DNA from: Sporothrix humicola
Lineage: Eukaryota; Ascomycota; Sordariomycetes; Ophiostomatales; Ophiostomataceae
Assembly: GCA_021396245.1 (NCBI GenBank)
Contig: WNYE01000003.1
Span: 1 to 64,000, forward strand
Reading direction: 5' to 3'
DNA: 64,000 nucleotides
In this document: positions 10,101 to 21,655 of the stretch, in pieces
Layout: the number at the start of each line of letters is the position of its first letter
Numbering within the stretch: the stretch's first letter is position 1
Notes under the pieces: generated by a model
Told to the model about the DNA's origin: nothing
Seen by the model: only the letters and a program-made list of their open reading frames with translations
The model's database searches: none
Position numbers and translations under genes: made by a program

Positions 10101-13100
10101 GATGGGTAGTTGATGGTGTCGTCAAGTGTCGTCAATATTTGGTGATGGTAGGACAGAAGATGGTCTTAGTAACGTCCGGACTCTGGTATCCAGATCTGAT
10201 AATGTTAAACGACAATACAAACAAGCTTAAACCAGAGCCAATGTAAAAATCAGCAAACAGAAAAAGGGGAAAACAAACAAAGCGTGCTGGAGACACGACG
10301 AAAAGAAAAACAGGAACGTCAACTGTATATCAAGAATAAGAGTATATGGAAGACTAGGAGACATCCGAGGAAGGGGCGGAGACTTATGGAGTCTCAGAAT
10401 CATGGCAGTGGAGGCCACCGAGGCCACATAGTGGGTGGAAGGCGAATATCTATCAAAAGTCAGATAGCCCGTAAAAATGCTTTCGTCATTATCTACACCA
10501 GATGCAGAATATCAAGGTACGGACATCATCTCGGTCCCTCCTGTACATTAAAAGAAAGTCATATAAATGTATATCCTGCATGGTATACGGCCATAAGTAT
10601 GGCTGGCATTAGGCACAACATATTTTTGTGACTTATGGTGTACTGCGATCCAAAGTCTTAGTCGAGCTTGCTCTCGCCTCATCTTAGTCACTAGACACGG
10701 AGACGTCGTCCTGTTCGCGCACCGCGGTAGGGCTACACGAAACGGACGACACTAGCACCATACCGCCGACAGAGACGACAAAACATTTTGTCTCTCTTAT
10801 TTTACTTTACTCAACACTCCAGTTTACGGTGGGTGCGTATACGCCCGCTCCCCCGCGACTAGCCCACCATCGTCGCAAATCGCAGAACGGAGTGCACCAC
10901 AGACAACGGATACGTCGGAAGAGACATCTCCACCGAGCTGCACTTGACGTTTGTCGACAAAAGGACGAACAGACCAAAAATACTCTCAAATCTACGATGG
11001 GAAAGGTTAAGGGGAGAGTGAAAACAAGGAACAAGACATCCAGAAGAAAACATGTCAATAAAATTACGCCGACACGACGCGGCGCCAAGACCGTCGAGAC
11101 GATGCACCCAAACTGTCAAGGATGTGCTCTGTTGCTAATAAGAATAATATACGTAGCAAAACAATGGTAGCGGCGGATAACTCCAGCCATGTCGTAGTCG
11201 TAGTCGTTATTCTCACACGCGCGTAATTTGCTTGATTTCGTGATGTTTGGTTCACACTCTTGGGCCTCTTCTTCCTTTCGTCGTTCTTCTTACACCAGCT
11301 TCGTCTCTTCGGCCTCCAGGTCGTCTCCGTGGTCCGTCGGGAATGTGTGCGTGTGGGTCCCGTCTCTTTTCTTTTTCTTTTTTTCCTTTTTCCTCTTTCC
11401 ATGCGTGTGGTGAGTGTGGTGTTAGTCGGTAGAAAGACCCACTTGAAATCAGTGGGTTGGGTCTGTTTCGGCTTCTGATGCGTGGTTGTCGGGTTGTATG
11501 GAGTGCTCATAGTCCAAAACAAAGGTGTGGTGGTGTGGAGGGTGGGCTTCGGATCTCGTGGGATGGACGTCTGTGGCCTTGGACAAGAAAAAGATCGTGG
11601 ACTCCGCTCGGTGCAGGTGTCGTGTGCTCATCGGCGGCCGCGTCGATAAAATAAAACCCCTATCAAAGTCCAAAGGTCCAAAATGTCGGTCTTGGAAGAG
11701 GCCGCGTACCGTTCGTCGACGAAACGTCGTTTGTGAGCACATCGTACACGCGAGCAAGGTTCGGAATAGGGCTAGCTCACTCCCCTCACCCCCCTGGAAA
11801 ACGAGGCTCGGAGCCAAATGGCCACTAAAGGCAAAATCAGGAAAGGATTTTCAGCGGGTTTAGTGGAGATCACACTGGTCCGTCTCGTCTGTCTACGTAT
11901 CACTGATCTAATCTCAACATGTGATTGGCCCTTCCCGACTACAGTGCAGTAGAACGAGCATTGGCGACATTAAACCAACGAAGCCAGCGTCGTAGATGAC
12001 GACGCTTTTAATGATTCAGACGGAAGACGTGAAGAACGTAAACTTTCAAGATATTTTCATGTTTTTGAATGTTAATTTGTGTGTACGTCCATACTGACAA
12101 AATGACGTCGAAAAAGGCAAAAATCTCCGGCGTCTAGGATGTCAATGTAAACAACACACTGCCAGTTCAAACAGCGAGAATCATGAAAAATCAAGCATAA
12201 CGGAAGAAGTAAATAGCGAGGGCCGTGATTTGGGCCGAGCCGCGCTTCTTACAGCCCTTGTAGTCAGTGTTTCGTTCTCTCGTTCAATTTCCTGTCGATC
12301 CGGGTTCTCGGGTGCCAAGGCGAACGCTGAAAAGGCCCTGAAATTTAGTGAAGCGCTTGCGCGTAAGTACGCTGCAAGTGGGCAAGCGGTGGACACCAAA
12401 ACAGCAATTAAAATTCGGAAAGGCTCGGACTCTCACTCCACGAGTCCACCCCATCCTCGTAAATGCAAATGCAAATGCGAATGCGAATGCACTCCATAAA
12501 TTGTGTTCCTGGACGGTGTCTGATTTTGGCTGGCAGTCTATTTGCTGGCCGTTGACAGCTCCTTGTTTCTTCACAGACGCGAAACAGGGGCCATCGGAAA
12601 TGCACAAGTCACTGCTGCCCGTAATCCGTCGTGAGACTTGCCTTACACGAGAGACAAGGACTCTGGAGTCCGTAATCCGTTTGCCCTGCAGGGCTTGAAT
12701 TTGCAGGGGAATCCTACGAGAGAGGCGTCTTGTGGCACGGAGTACGGTACGTGCAGTCGAGGCTCGGCCAATCTTGCAGTCCGACGGACACTTTTGTTTT
12801 ACTGCGGTGTCGTATATTTCCCCGAATAAGACTGATGGTAAAAGATGACTGGAGTCAGCTAAATGCAAAATGCAGACGCCGTATCATAGTATGTCCTATG
12901 GTTTGATACGCTCACCTTGCTTTGTGTGCCAAGTGAGGTAAGCAGGTCAGATTTTGGAGCCTACCATACAAATGCCACACTCCCCGCGTCGAATTGTGTG
13001 TGCAAAAATGTCTCTATTCGCAAGGTTTTGTTTCACATTTAGCATTAATTTCTTTAAAAATGGAGGTTTGTTGATTTGCATGATGGGATATGGAGTCCTG

Positions 13101-13762
13101 AAGGCGGGTGGACGATTTTTTCGTATAAAAAATCAAACAAAAGACAAAACAAGACAGAAAAAAAAAGAAAAAAAAAATAACACACAACGAGAAGAAAAAA
13201 TCATAAAGAAGAGACAGCCAAAGCTCCACCTTGACAACATTAACAGTTTTGAGTCTCACAAACTCACAAACAAGACAATTTTATCACGGCACTGGAGACG
13301 TTTGTGATTGCAGATTTGTTAAGGGTGGTTCCGAAAGGAGATAAAATCTCCGAAGTTGCAAAATCCGAGCCAGACACAATGAAAACACTGTTTTGCGACT
13401 TACACTAACCTTTCGCTCATCTAAATCAGTTGCAATAACAAGGTAGAAAAATCAGACATGAAAAACGTGGCTATTCAGTCATTAAGTGAATTTCGCAAAG
13501 GTAAAGAATTTCCACGCCCAATGGCAGCAAATTCCCATCTGAAGACATTTCCCATCAGTTTCACACGATGGATTCCAACCCATGGAACAGACCAATGACA
13601 ATCGAGGAAACCCACTACCTCCAGAGCGCGGGGTGATCGACAGCGCATACAAGAATCTTGAGCCTCAATCCTGCATTGCTGGAAAGGTGCGGTCTCAATT
13701 GTATTTCGAGCTTTAGATCGACGACTGTTGCAATCTGGGCACATCTTATCCACGCTGCAACC
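10101..13762. other. 3.6-kb region without a supportable gene
   Basis: No open frame here has recognisable family features or good coding composition on either strand. Visible items are a pyrimidine-rich tract near 11350-11400, a five-unit hexamer repeat at 12461-12490, and A-rich tracts near 13150-13200. A multi-exon gene with very short exons or a long non-coding RNA cannot be excluded by eye. Confidence 0.4.
12461..12490. repeat. Hexanucleotide microsatellite
   Basis: Three AAATGC units are followed by two GAATGC units, 30 bp in all. Confidence 0.9.
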
Positions 13763-14743
13763 ATGGCCAACACAACAAAGACATACTACCTTGCGCCGAA
13801 TTGGGACATTCCGCCCGTCGGTCCATTGGCTCTGGGCTCCGTTTTGTCCTCTGTTAAACGGCCCCTCCCGCCACTAGTTATCGGCTCCGTCCGCACAACA
13901 ACGGCAACGACGGCAACAGCGAGAGTGACGGCAGGTACGATCGATGCAACAGTATCTGCTAGTACGGCGGGCACGGCAAGCACGGCAGGAGCGACCGGCG
14001 CACCACAACCGCAGATCTTCTCTTCCACAAAGCGCAACTTCACATACACCACCTCGTCATCCAAGTCCGGCTCAGCAGAGCTGTCTGTTTCATTCCTGTC
14101 GTCAGTTCTGGGTGTCGGGCCCACGGCCAGCACCAACCTCCAGCGTGACCACTCGTTGACGCTGAAATTCTCGCGGCTCGACACAAAAGAATGGTTTCCA
14201 ACAGCTGAAGAGCTGCAGGCAGTTGTTCAGCAGCCGTCTGTGTCGCAGTACCTGCGAAGTCTGAGAAAATGGGCGCCAAAACAGGTTTTTGTCGTCACGG
14301 GTGTCAAGATCGCATATGGTGCCCGCGCCGAGACAAAGGCATCGCACGAGATCAAGAACGAGCTTGAGGTATCGATTGACCCTGGAATTGCCGGCGGTGC
14401 TCCAGGTATGGTGACCATTGGTCCCAAAGTCGGCCATGGCACAAAAATGGACACAGATGTTGGGTGGGAGGTGGGTGCCGAGGGAGAGGAGGACCCGGGG
14501 CTGCTATTTGCCTACAAAGTGCAGCGCATCAAGGTCAAGCAGGCCAAGAACGAAGACAAGCCAGTCGTAAGCCACTCTGAATACACAAGTGGCGCTGTGC
14601 ATGGGACAGGTAGTCCTTCGTCAGAAGAGCCCAACCCGTTTGTTATTGACCAGACGGACGCCGAGGATGCCAGTGAGAACGGCGTGTTTGTGGAGGCGGA
14701 CGAAGGAAACGACGATCTTTTGTTTATTCCCCCGTCGCAGTGA
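13763..14743 (+). CDS. Candidate gasdermin-like pore-forming protein
   Basis: Single exon, 326 residues, ATG at 13763 in context CAACCATGG. It begins with the segment YYLAPNWDIPPVGPLALGSV, a type I associate with a fungal family often found near NLR and protease genes. A low-complexity Thr/Ala insert follows (residues 45-75). The core (residues 85-255) shows alternating amphipathic strands. VFVVTGVKIAYGA and LLFAYKVQRIKVK are laid out like the late strands of gasdermin N-terminal domains. The last 60 residues form an acidic tail with many Asp and Glu residues. Fungal gasdermin-like proteins (RCD-1, HET-Q1) are known to be held off until a neighbouring protease removes a short C-terminal piece, and a subtilisin gene lies two genes away. 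Seen: sequence layout and neighbourhood. Inferred: gasdermin identity. It could instead be an unrelated NLR-associated beta protein. Confidence 0.5.
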   Translation: MANTTKTYYLAPNWDIPPVGPLALGSVLSSVKRPLPPLVIGSVRTTTATTATARVTAGTIDATVSASTAGTASTAGATGAPQPQIFSSTKRNFTYTTSSSKSGSAELSVSFLSSVLGVGPTASTNLQRDHSLTLKFSRLDTKEWFPTAEELQAVVQQPSVSQYLRSLRKWAPKQVFVVTGVKIAYGARAETKASHEIKNELEVSIDPGIAGGAPGMVTIGPKVGHGTKMDTDVGWEVGAEGEEDPGLLFAYKVQRIKVKQAKNEDKPVVSHSEYTSGAVHGTGSPSSEEPNPFVIDQTDAEDASENGVFVEADEGNDDLLFIPPSQ

Positions 14744-14853
14744 TGGATCCATTGGCGGTGCTATTTTGTATTGTTTTATTTGTTGTTTTATCACATTACA
14801 TACATAACGAACCAGACTGGCCTACTGCCGCCCAACCTCGGCCATTCCAAGTT

Positions 14854-17800
14854 CTACTCGCGTTCTTTCCCCGGAGACTCTTGGCGTTGCGTAGAACGTT
14901 GCTCCTCTGCCCCATCCTCCGGTTGCTTTTCCGAGGACCGACCAAGAAGTCTTGTTATCGATTCTGCGGCAAGCGCACGGATCTGGCCTAAACGACCCGT
15001 TTTATTGTCTGGCGCTTTCTCCGCATCCTGGACATCAAGTCCTTTTTCTTCTGCGCCTTCTCTCCCTGAAGACTCTTGAGCTTTAGAAGATTCCTCAAAC
15101 CCCCTCTCGGTTTCCCGCTTTCTTTCTGCTGCAACACTGCGCGATGTTGCTTCTGAACTGACCTGTAAATCAATTCGTCCTTCCAAGTAGTCCCTAACCG
15201 TCTGTTGGTCCAGGACCGCTGGGGCAGCAGTTGATTTTGCCCTGGCTTCCCTGCGTTTTGAGCGGCCGCGGAGCAATTCCTCTTTATCCACCGGCCCGTC
15301 GTATATTGTTCTTCCACCTCGCCTGTAATCTTCTGAGGCAGATTTTGAAGTCTCCGGAGATTTCCCCTTCGTTGTCTCGTCTTCGTTTGGCCCTTCTGGT
15401 GGCTGAAAAACATAATGCATCGTATGTTCTACGGCCTCCGTCATCGGGCTTCTCGTGGAACCCACAACCTTCCATTCCTGTTTCAAGCGCTCAATTTCTT
15501 CCTTGTCGTCATCAAGGAAAACTTGCAGTGCTCTGGAGATTTGACGCTCCTTTTCTTCTGTCATTTCTTCTACATCTGGAACACCTTGTTGTTGTCTTTC
15601 TCGTGAGCTTTGTTCTGTGGAGGACCCCGAAGGTTCGAGAGATTTCGCCTTCCTGACCCCGTCGTCGCTTTGCATTTCTGGTGGTGGCACACCAAAAATC
15701 GTTGCATCTGACTCGTTCCTGGCTGTCATCCCGGGGGGTTTCGGGTGGCTCAGCGCACCGACTTCCTGGTTCAAGCGCTCCATTGCTCCCTCATTGTCAT
15801 CGAGGAAAGATTGCGCTGCTCTGGAGAAGCGAGGATCCTTTTCTGCCCTTGTTTCGTCCATGTCCGGAGTATCTTCTTGTCTGTCTCTTGCGCCTTGTCC
15901 TGCGGAGGATTTCAAAGACTCGAGAGATTTCGCCTTTCTGATCTCGCCGTCGCTTTGCGTGCCTGGGAATGGCACGGTAGGAATCATTGACTCATCCCTA
16001 GCCCTCATCTCAGGGTTCCTCGCATGGGCCAGGTCAACAAATTCCCGGCTCAAGCGCTCTATTTCCTCCTTGTCGTTATCGAAGAAAGCTTGCACACGTG
16101 CCCTAGTGATGCGACGCTCCTTTTCGTCCAGCGTTTCTTCCATGTCTGGAATCTCGTCTGCAACGGGGTTTGAAGATTTTGAAGATTCTCCCCTCTCTGC
16201 CCCTCTTATATCTTCATACTCTGCTGCCAGGCGACGCGATATTGCCTCTGACCTGGCCTTGATCTGAGGGTTCCTCCTGTCGTATTCCCCCTGTCTTTCC
16301 CGGGTCATACGCTCCAGGGCTTTCTTTTCCTTCTCGCGAAAATTTTCCTTGCGCCGTTCACGGGATCGACGTTCTTCGGCCTCTGGTGAGCCCTCCATGT
16401 CCGGAATGTCTTCTCGTATTTCTCGTGCGCTTTCTTCTGCGCCTTCGCTTGCACTCTCCTCTGCGTCGTCTCCAGTGCCGCCCCGCCCCACGACGGAACT
16501 AGATCGTGACGTGCCAGAAGAGTACGTCTTTTCCACCACAACAGAATATTCTTTGGTACCATCCTCGCCGTCATTGGGTTCGTGGCTAATCTGAACGGAT
16601 GACACCGAAGAAGGATTGTTGGTGGGTTTATCGGTTCTCTGAGGAGGAGTGACGACACGATAGGCTACCGGCTCGTTGTGGTTGTCACTGAAAACAACAG
16701 AGTCATCATGGCCTTGCACTCTGAACGAAGGAGGGTGGGAAACATCCGGTAAATGAGATCCAAAGTGCCCAATGTCTGTCGATCCGTCTGCCCGTTCCAT
16801 TCCGTCTGTTAGTCGATTGACCCAGTCCTGTAGCAGTTCCTCGGACCGTGCGTTTCCCGGCGAAAGCCATGATTGTTCTGCAGCGACTGAATTACGCTGG
16901 AAGCGCCAGTACCATTTATAGGCCAAGTCTTCAACCACAATGCTCTGGTCGGTATTGTCGAGTGTGGCGGCCAGGGCGGCCTCTGCCTCCATGGTATCCG
17001 GGTCGTCTCGTCCGTTGAGCAGCTCCCAGCCGTCGAGAACGCGTTTCTGGCAGTTGATGGCGTCCTCGAGCCGATCCAGTGCAAAATACACTGTTGCGAG
17101 TTTTGTCAAACGCCGGAGGGTGCTGGTAACGGGCTTCACAACATCGTACAGGCGCTTTGGTGTCTTGGTTAGCCCGGAATACTGATACTGTGAGTTGTCC
17201 TCCAGCACGATCCAGGCCTCGATGCAAACGGCCAGCTGTCGCAAGCCTTGCTGGGCAAACATGCGATCCTTGTGACGCAGGTCTTTGATGGGAATCAGCT
17301 GGTCAATGGGCCCCAGCGCATGGTTGAGGCAGGTCTCGGCGTATGCCCACTTGTCGTCGTTCACGTAGAATTGGGCCAGATTGAGGAGGCTCGCCATTGT
17401 GTCCTCCGAGTGAACTTCGTCAAACCGGACCTCGAGCTCTGGGCCGACAAGGCATTCCGTGCAGATGTACACCGTAGGATTGCGTGCGTCGCTAATGTGG
17501 TCCATGAGCCCCTCGAGCTTATGCACATCGTCATGATTCCTCCCCTTGGATGCGAGGAGCAAGTCTGACAGGACGGAATATGTGTCTGGATGCTCGAGTC
17601 CCAGAGCGCCTTGCCGGTAGTGGAAGGCCCTTTTCAGGTAAACCCGTGCCTCGTGGATGTCTCCGTCCTGGGACAGCAGTTCAACTCGACCAAGCAGGGC
17701 CACAATGGACATGGTTATTGAGTTGTACTCCATGTCGTTCCAAGTGTTGTCACCCAGCGCATCTTCGAGGACCGGCTTGGCTTCCTTGAACCTCTTGAGA

Positions 17801-20800
17801 TAAACAAGCCATGCGCCGTATTTGTATTTGAGCAAGCGTTCCGTTTCTGTTTGAGGCCTGCCCTCGTCCTGCGCGTAATTCAAAACGGAAGCAATATTTG
17901 GGAGGATCCTTTGCCACATTTTCTCAGGGTTAGGGACCGGAGTCTCGGGCAGCAGATGCGCCAAGCGAGCCACGAGAGTGGCAATTATATCAGAATAGCC
18001 GAAACCAACACACTCTGCCCACAAGATAAGAGACGTGTGGATCACAAAATTCAGTCTGATGTACGTGGGGTCTCTTGGAGAAAATGAAGGAGAAAATGAA
18101 GCAAGACCATAGTGGCATAGGAGGTGGATGGCAGTCATCTGCTCGTAGGGTGAGTCCCATGGCAGGAGAAGGATAATTGGTGCACGATTGTCATCGAAAC
18201 CAATCATCGACATGGCGTAATAACATGCGAGAGCATTTTGGTTCGCAATGGCCAGGAGCGAGACGGCGCAAACAACGTCGGTTGGAGTAATATCCTCGAG
18301 TGTCTTGTTCCGCGAGAGAATTGCAAACTCCACCTCCTTGTACCAGTGCATGTACTCCTCGATGCTCATTGGATTGGCGACGAGGTAGGCCTTGGCCAAG
18401 GGCAAGGATATGCCGGGTCCGAGCGTAGAAAGAAATTTGACTATTCTGTCATTGACGCTGGCAATGTGCGTGATGGACAGCCGGCCCTCATAATTTTTTG
18501 AGGGGGTACGTTTAGTGGACGCATGATTCCTATTGATCGTATCCAAGTGAGGCTTGAGCGCAACGATCCTGGATGTGATGATGACGGCCACGTTTGGAAG
18601 TCTGGAGGCGGAGTCTGCGAATTTGAGGGCGGTCGTCCAAGATGTCGAGTCCTTTCCATCCTGGAATTCTGAAAGGTAGTCGTCCCAGTTGTCAAACACA
18701 ATGACCCACGGCCCTCTGTCTTCAGCGGAAAGATACTTGTGCACAGCTGAAACGTGATTAAACTTTGTGGCGACATCGTATGGGTTGTCAAGACCCAGGA
18801 GAACTGACGCTTTTGTAAAGTCGGTCTGCATGCTGCCTATCGAATCAGACCTGATCCAAAGACAGGAAAACTTTTTATTGTTGTCTTTTTGGCGATACAT
18901 AAACTCAAGAGTGAGTTGTGACTTTCCCGAGCCAGGAGGTCCGGCCACGAACGCAGACGTGGCACCAGTGCTGTCAGGATTCTGCAGATGTCTGGTGAAG
19001 AATCCTATTGCGTCTGGCCTGTCCTGGAACTCGCGATTGCGGTCGTGAGGAAGCATCCAAAAGCCGTTGGGCCCTGCGTGATGAGAGGCTGTGCCTGGCT
19101 TTGGCGGAACGATGGGAAACGTGATAGTTTCCCGCTCAAGTTCAAGCTCTGCCTCCCGAAGGGCGTCGACACGGCCGACAAATGTTTCGAGAACCTTGTC
19201 TCTGCGTTGCTCGTCTTCTGTAATAACGGTTCCGAATGCACGGTGACCGCCGTCTCGGCGTACATCCACCCATAAGCTCGTGCACTCGTCAATGTCCACA
19301 ACATTGGGTACGTCACTTTCCTCCGGGATTGGCGGATCTGGATCTGGCCCAAAGTACGGCTCATCATCGAGATCAGGGAGCGGCAGTGGAGGCAAGTCGT
19401 GCTTTTCGCTTTTCAATGTTGAACGTGACGCAGCCTCGCCTTTGCCGCTTTGTGAAGATGCTGTCGAAGTGACGCTGCGGCCATCACCATCATCTGCGTC
19501 TTCAGGAAACGGCAGCGATAAAAGAGCAATGTATTGCAGATGATGCGCAACGTGGTCTTCCATTGCGCTGCCGCCGTTATTCGTGCTGGTATTGTTGACC
19601 GTGGCAGAGGTGCTGTTTTTCTTTGCAATTTCTTCATTACTCATACCACATAACGGACACTCTTCAAAGATAACCTTTGACGGTCGCTTTGAGCTCCGTG
19701 CAATGAACGGAAGCTGTCTGTCGGAGAATTTGCCAGGATGATCTGTCTTCATATGTCCGATATATGCGTCCTCAGTGTCGAATCTAGCCGGAGGATGTGT
19801 ATTGGCCATGCAGGACCAGCGAACACAGTGTGTCTGCTTCATATGGGCCGCCCATTCTGCGCTGTTGGGAAACAAGTGCTCTCCCTGTTCACAGGGAAAG
19901 AATGCACAGACATAAGGATCCAAATCTTTCATGACATGCTTGGCCCACGCAGCGTTGTCCGCGGCATCCCTGGCCGGCAGGATAAGACAACAATAAGGAC
20001 AGACAAACTCCAATGCACCTGGTGGAAGACGCGGTGGAAGAGGCACCATATCCTTGTTGCCTTTGGTCATCGCAACCGTCCGAGCCATGCTTACTTTGCT
20101 TGGTTTGGCTGCTTCTCGTTTGTAGACCACAGGGTCGATTGTTGTCGCGGTATTTGGCATCGATGGAGCTATGGAGGGCACAAAAATGGGCACAGCAGGC
20201 TTGCTCTTTTGTGACGGCGTTGGCTCCGGCTTTTTTGCTGATCCAGCATTGGAAGGACGTGCAATGGGCACAATAGGGGTGTGTTCTTTTATTGGCTTGG
20301 CCGTATGGAGGGCAAGCTTCACTTGGCGTGAGCGTCGATACAGAATCCGCCGTCGCCGCAAAAGCATGGTTTTGACAAGCCGCTCTTTGAACTGGTCTTC
20401 AATGCCAGCGGCCGTATTGTTGTCGTCTGCATCTGCTTTTGTCTTTGACAGCGCAGGGCCAGAAAAGTCGCGTCTGATCCAGTAGTCGAAGAGTTTCCTT
20501 ATGTCATCTTCGGCATCGCCTCCATTGGCATCCTTGAGGCGAAAGTTTTCTGCTTTTGCGTTTTGTCGGTAGATGCTGGCACGGCGCATCACGTTGGCAA
20601 AGCGGTGCATGGAGTCGAGACTCAGAGACAGAGTGGACATCATCGAGTCGATCTTCTTGTCTTCTTCGGGGTCAATAGTAGACTCAGGAAGTTCCACATG
20701 TTCTAGGTGAACTTGGATGTCTTGTTGAGAATCATGTGCTTCTTGTGCTTCTTGTGCGGCTTTGGTAAGTGTGCGACGAGCACCAGCGGAGACGAGAGAA

Positions 20801-21198
20801 ACCACTGGCAAATCATTAGCAACTGTTCTTCCAAAACCAAATTAAACATTCGCAGGGAGACACTCACACTCGTTCATCAGTTCGACCATATTTTGCAGAT
20901 GGTCGATCATAAGCTCCTTCTCTTCCGGAAGATCGCGTAGCCGGTAGTCCAAGCTGGCATGCAGTGCAGCAAGGGCACCGGTATTGGACGTCCAGATGTT
21001 GAACCGACCGACAAGGTCGCGCATCCTGATCGATTTCGCACCATCGTCGCCATAGTTGGTCAGGTGCCGGTAAGATTGCTGCAGGCTATTGCGACAGCTT
21101 TCGGCGAGCGCGGCGATGGTCTGCCGCGCCAGGGTCTCAGCCCGGCGCAGCGTGAGATTCGGCTCTGGGGCGACCTCGCTGGACGGAGGCGTCTCCAT
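14854..21198 (-). CDS. NLR protein: C2H2 fingers, NB-ARC, TPR, charged tail
   Basis: Two exons, 20868-21198 and 14854-20804, encode 2093 residues. The 63-nt intron (GTGAGT, CTAAT, CAG) follows an N-terminal helical domain (residues 15-110, with RDLVGRFNIWTSNTGAL and YRLRDLPEE). Residues 378-540 hold Cys/His fingers (CPYC..., HMKQTH, HMKTDHPG, CPLCG). The NB-ARC follows, with Walker A GPPGSGKSQ near 732-740, Walker B WVIVFDNWDD near 810-818 and VAVIITSRI as sensor. A helical TPR-like region covers about 1100-1460. The last 550 residues are charged and repetitive. Fungal STAND proteins of this design act as cytosolic non-self or stress receptors that oligomerise on ligand binding. It converges on the gasdermin-like gene (110 bp apart) and diverges from the protease gene, so a three-part sensor/protease/pore unit is plausible. 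All nucleotide-binding motifs look intact. Confidence 0.88.
15400..16440 (-). repeat. Four degenerate repeats in the NLR C-terminal tail
   Basis: Within the coding region, four units of about 83-90 codons each start with an (I/T/V)PD(M/V)E-like motif. Each continues with EK-, RA- and ERL-rich helices, then a spacer rich in Ser, Lys and Pro. The units have diverged to roughly a third to a half identity by eye, so this is an old internal duplication. The predicted product is a coiled-coil or helical tail. Confidence 0.7.
20805..20867 (-). other. Intron of the NLR gene
   Basis: 63 nt, donor GTGAGT, branch-like GCTAATG, acceptor CAG. Splicing joins the N-terminal helical domain to the long second exon in frame and removes an otherwise early stop. 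Confidence 0.85.
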
Positions 21199-21655
21199 CG
21201 CGTCGGTATTGACATGGAGAAAACCGTGTTTGTCTTGAGATCAAGCCATCGAGCTTGCCAGGTGCGAGTTCATGACGTCGCATGCCTTTGACGTTTGTCT
21301 GCCTGTACTGCCTGAAGGGCTGCAGTGTTGACAAAGGCCAGCCGTGCCCCTCCTGCTACCAAAAATAGACCAATGGGGTCGCGATAAACATCCCTGCAGC
21401 CCCCAGAAGGATGCAACGCTGTTGATGATCGTGCAGGATTTTGCCACTTCTGACCGCCTTCTCCCCATGCATCAGTGAGGCTGAGGCGGAGGCGGCTACA
21501 GCATCTCAAGTCGCGACTCCATCTCATGTATCAACCCACATTACAAATGTTCATTCAACCATGAAATCACAATTTGTCGTTTAAAGACATCGGTCGCAGT
21601 TGCCGGTTTTACAACACGACCTACGACACATGCGCATCGCTCTTTCCGCGCAAAC
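21199..21655. promoter_or_regulatory. Shared divergent promoter, NLR / subtilisin
   Basis: These 457 bp separate the start codons of the NLR (minus) and the subtilisin gene (plus). The two genes therefore share an upstream region and may be co-regulated. I see no clear TATA box or palindromic operator. Confidence 0.5.

Noticed and set aside
8745..10109. 454-codon plus-strand open frame
   Set aside because: It is antisense to the PAP2-like gene, rich in Arg/Gly/Val/His and without family features. High GC3 in the real gene keeps the opposite strand open.
12461..12490. Possible CRISPR-like or regulatory array
   Set aside because: It is a simple hexamer microsatellite. There are no spacers, and the host is eukaryotic.
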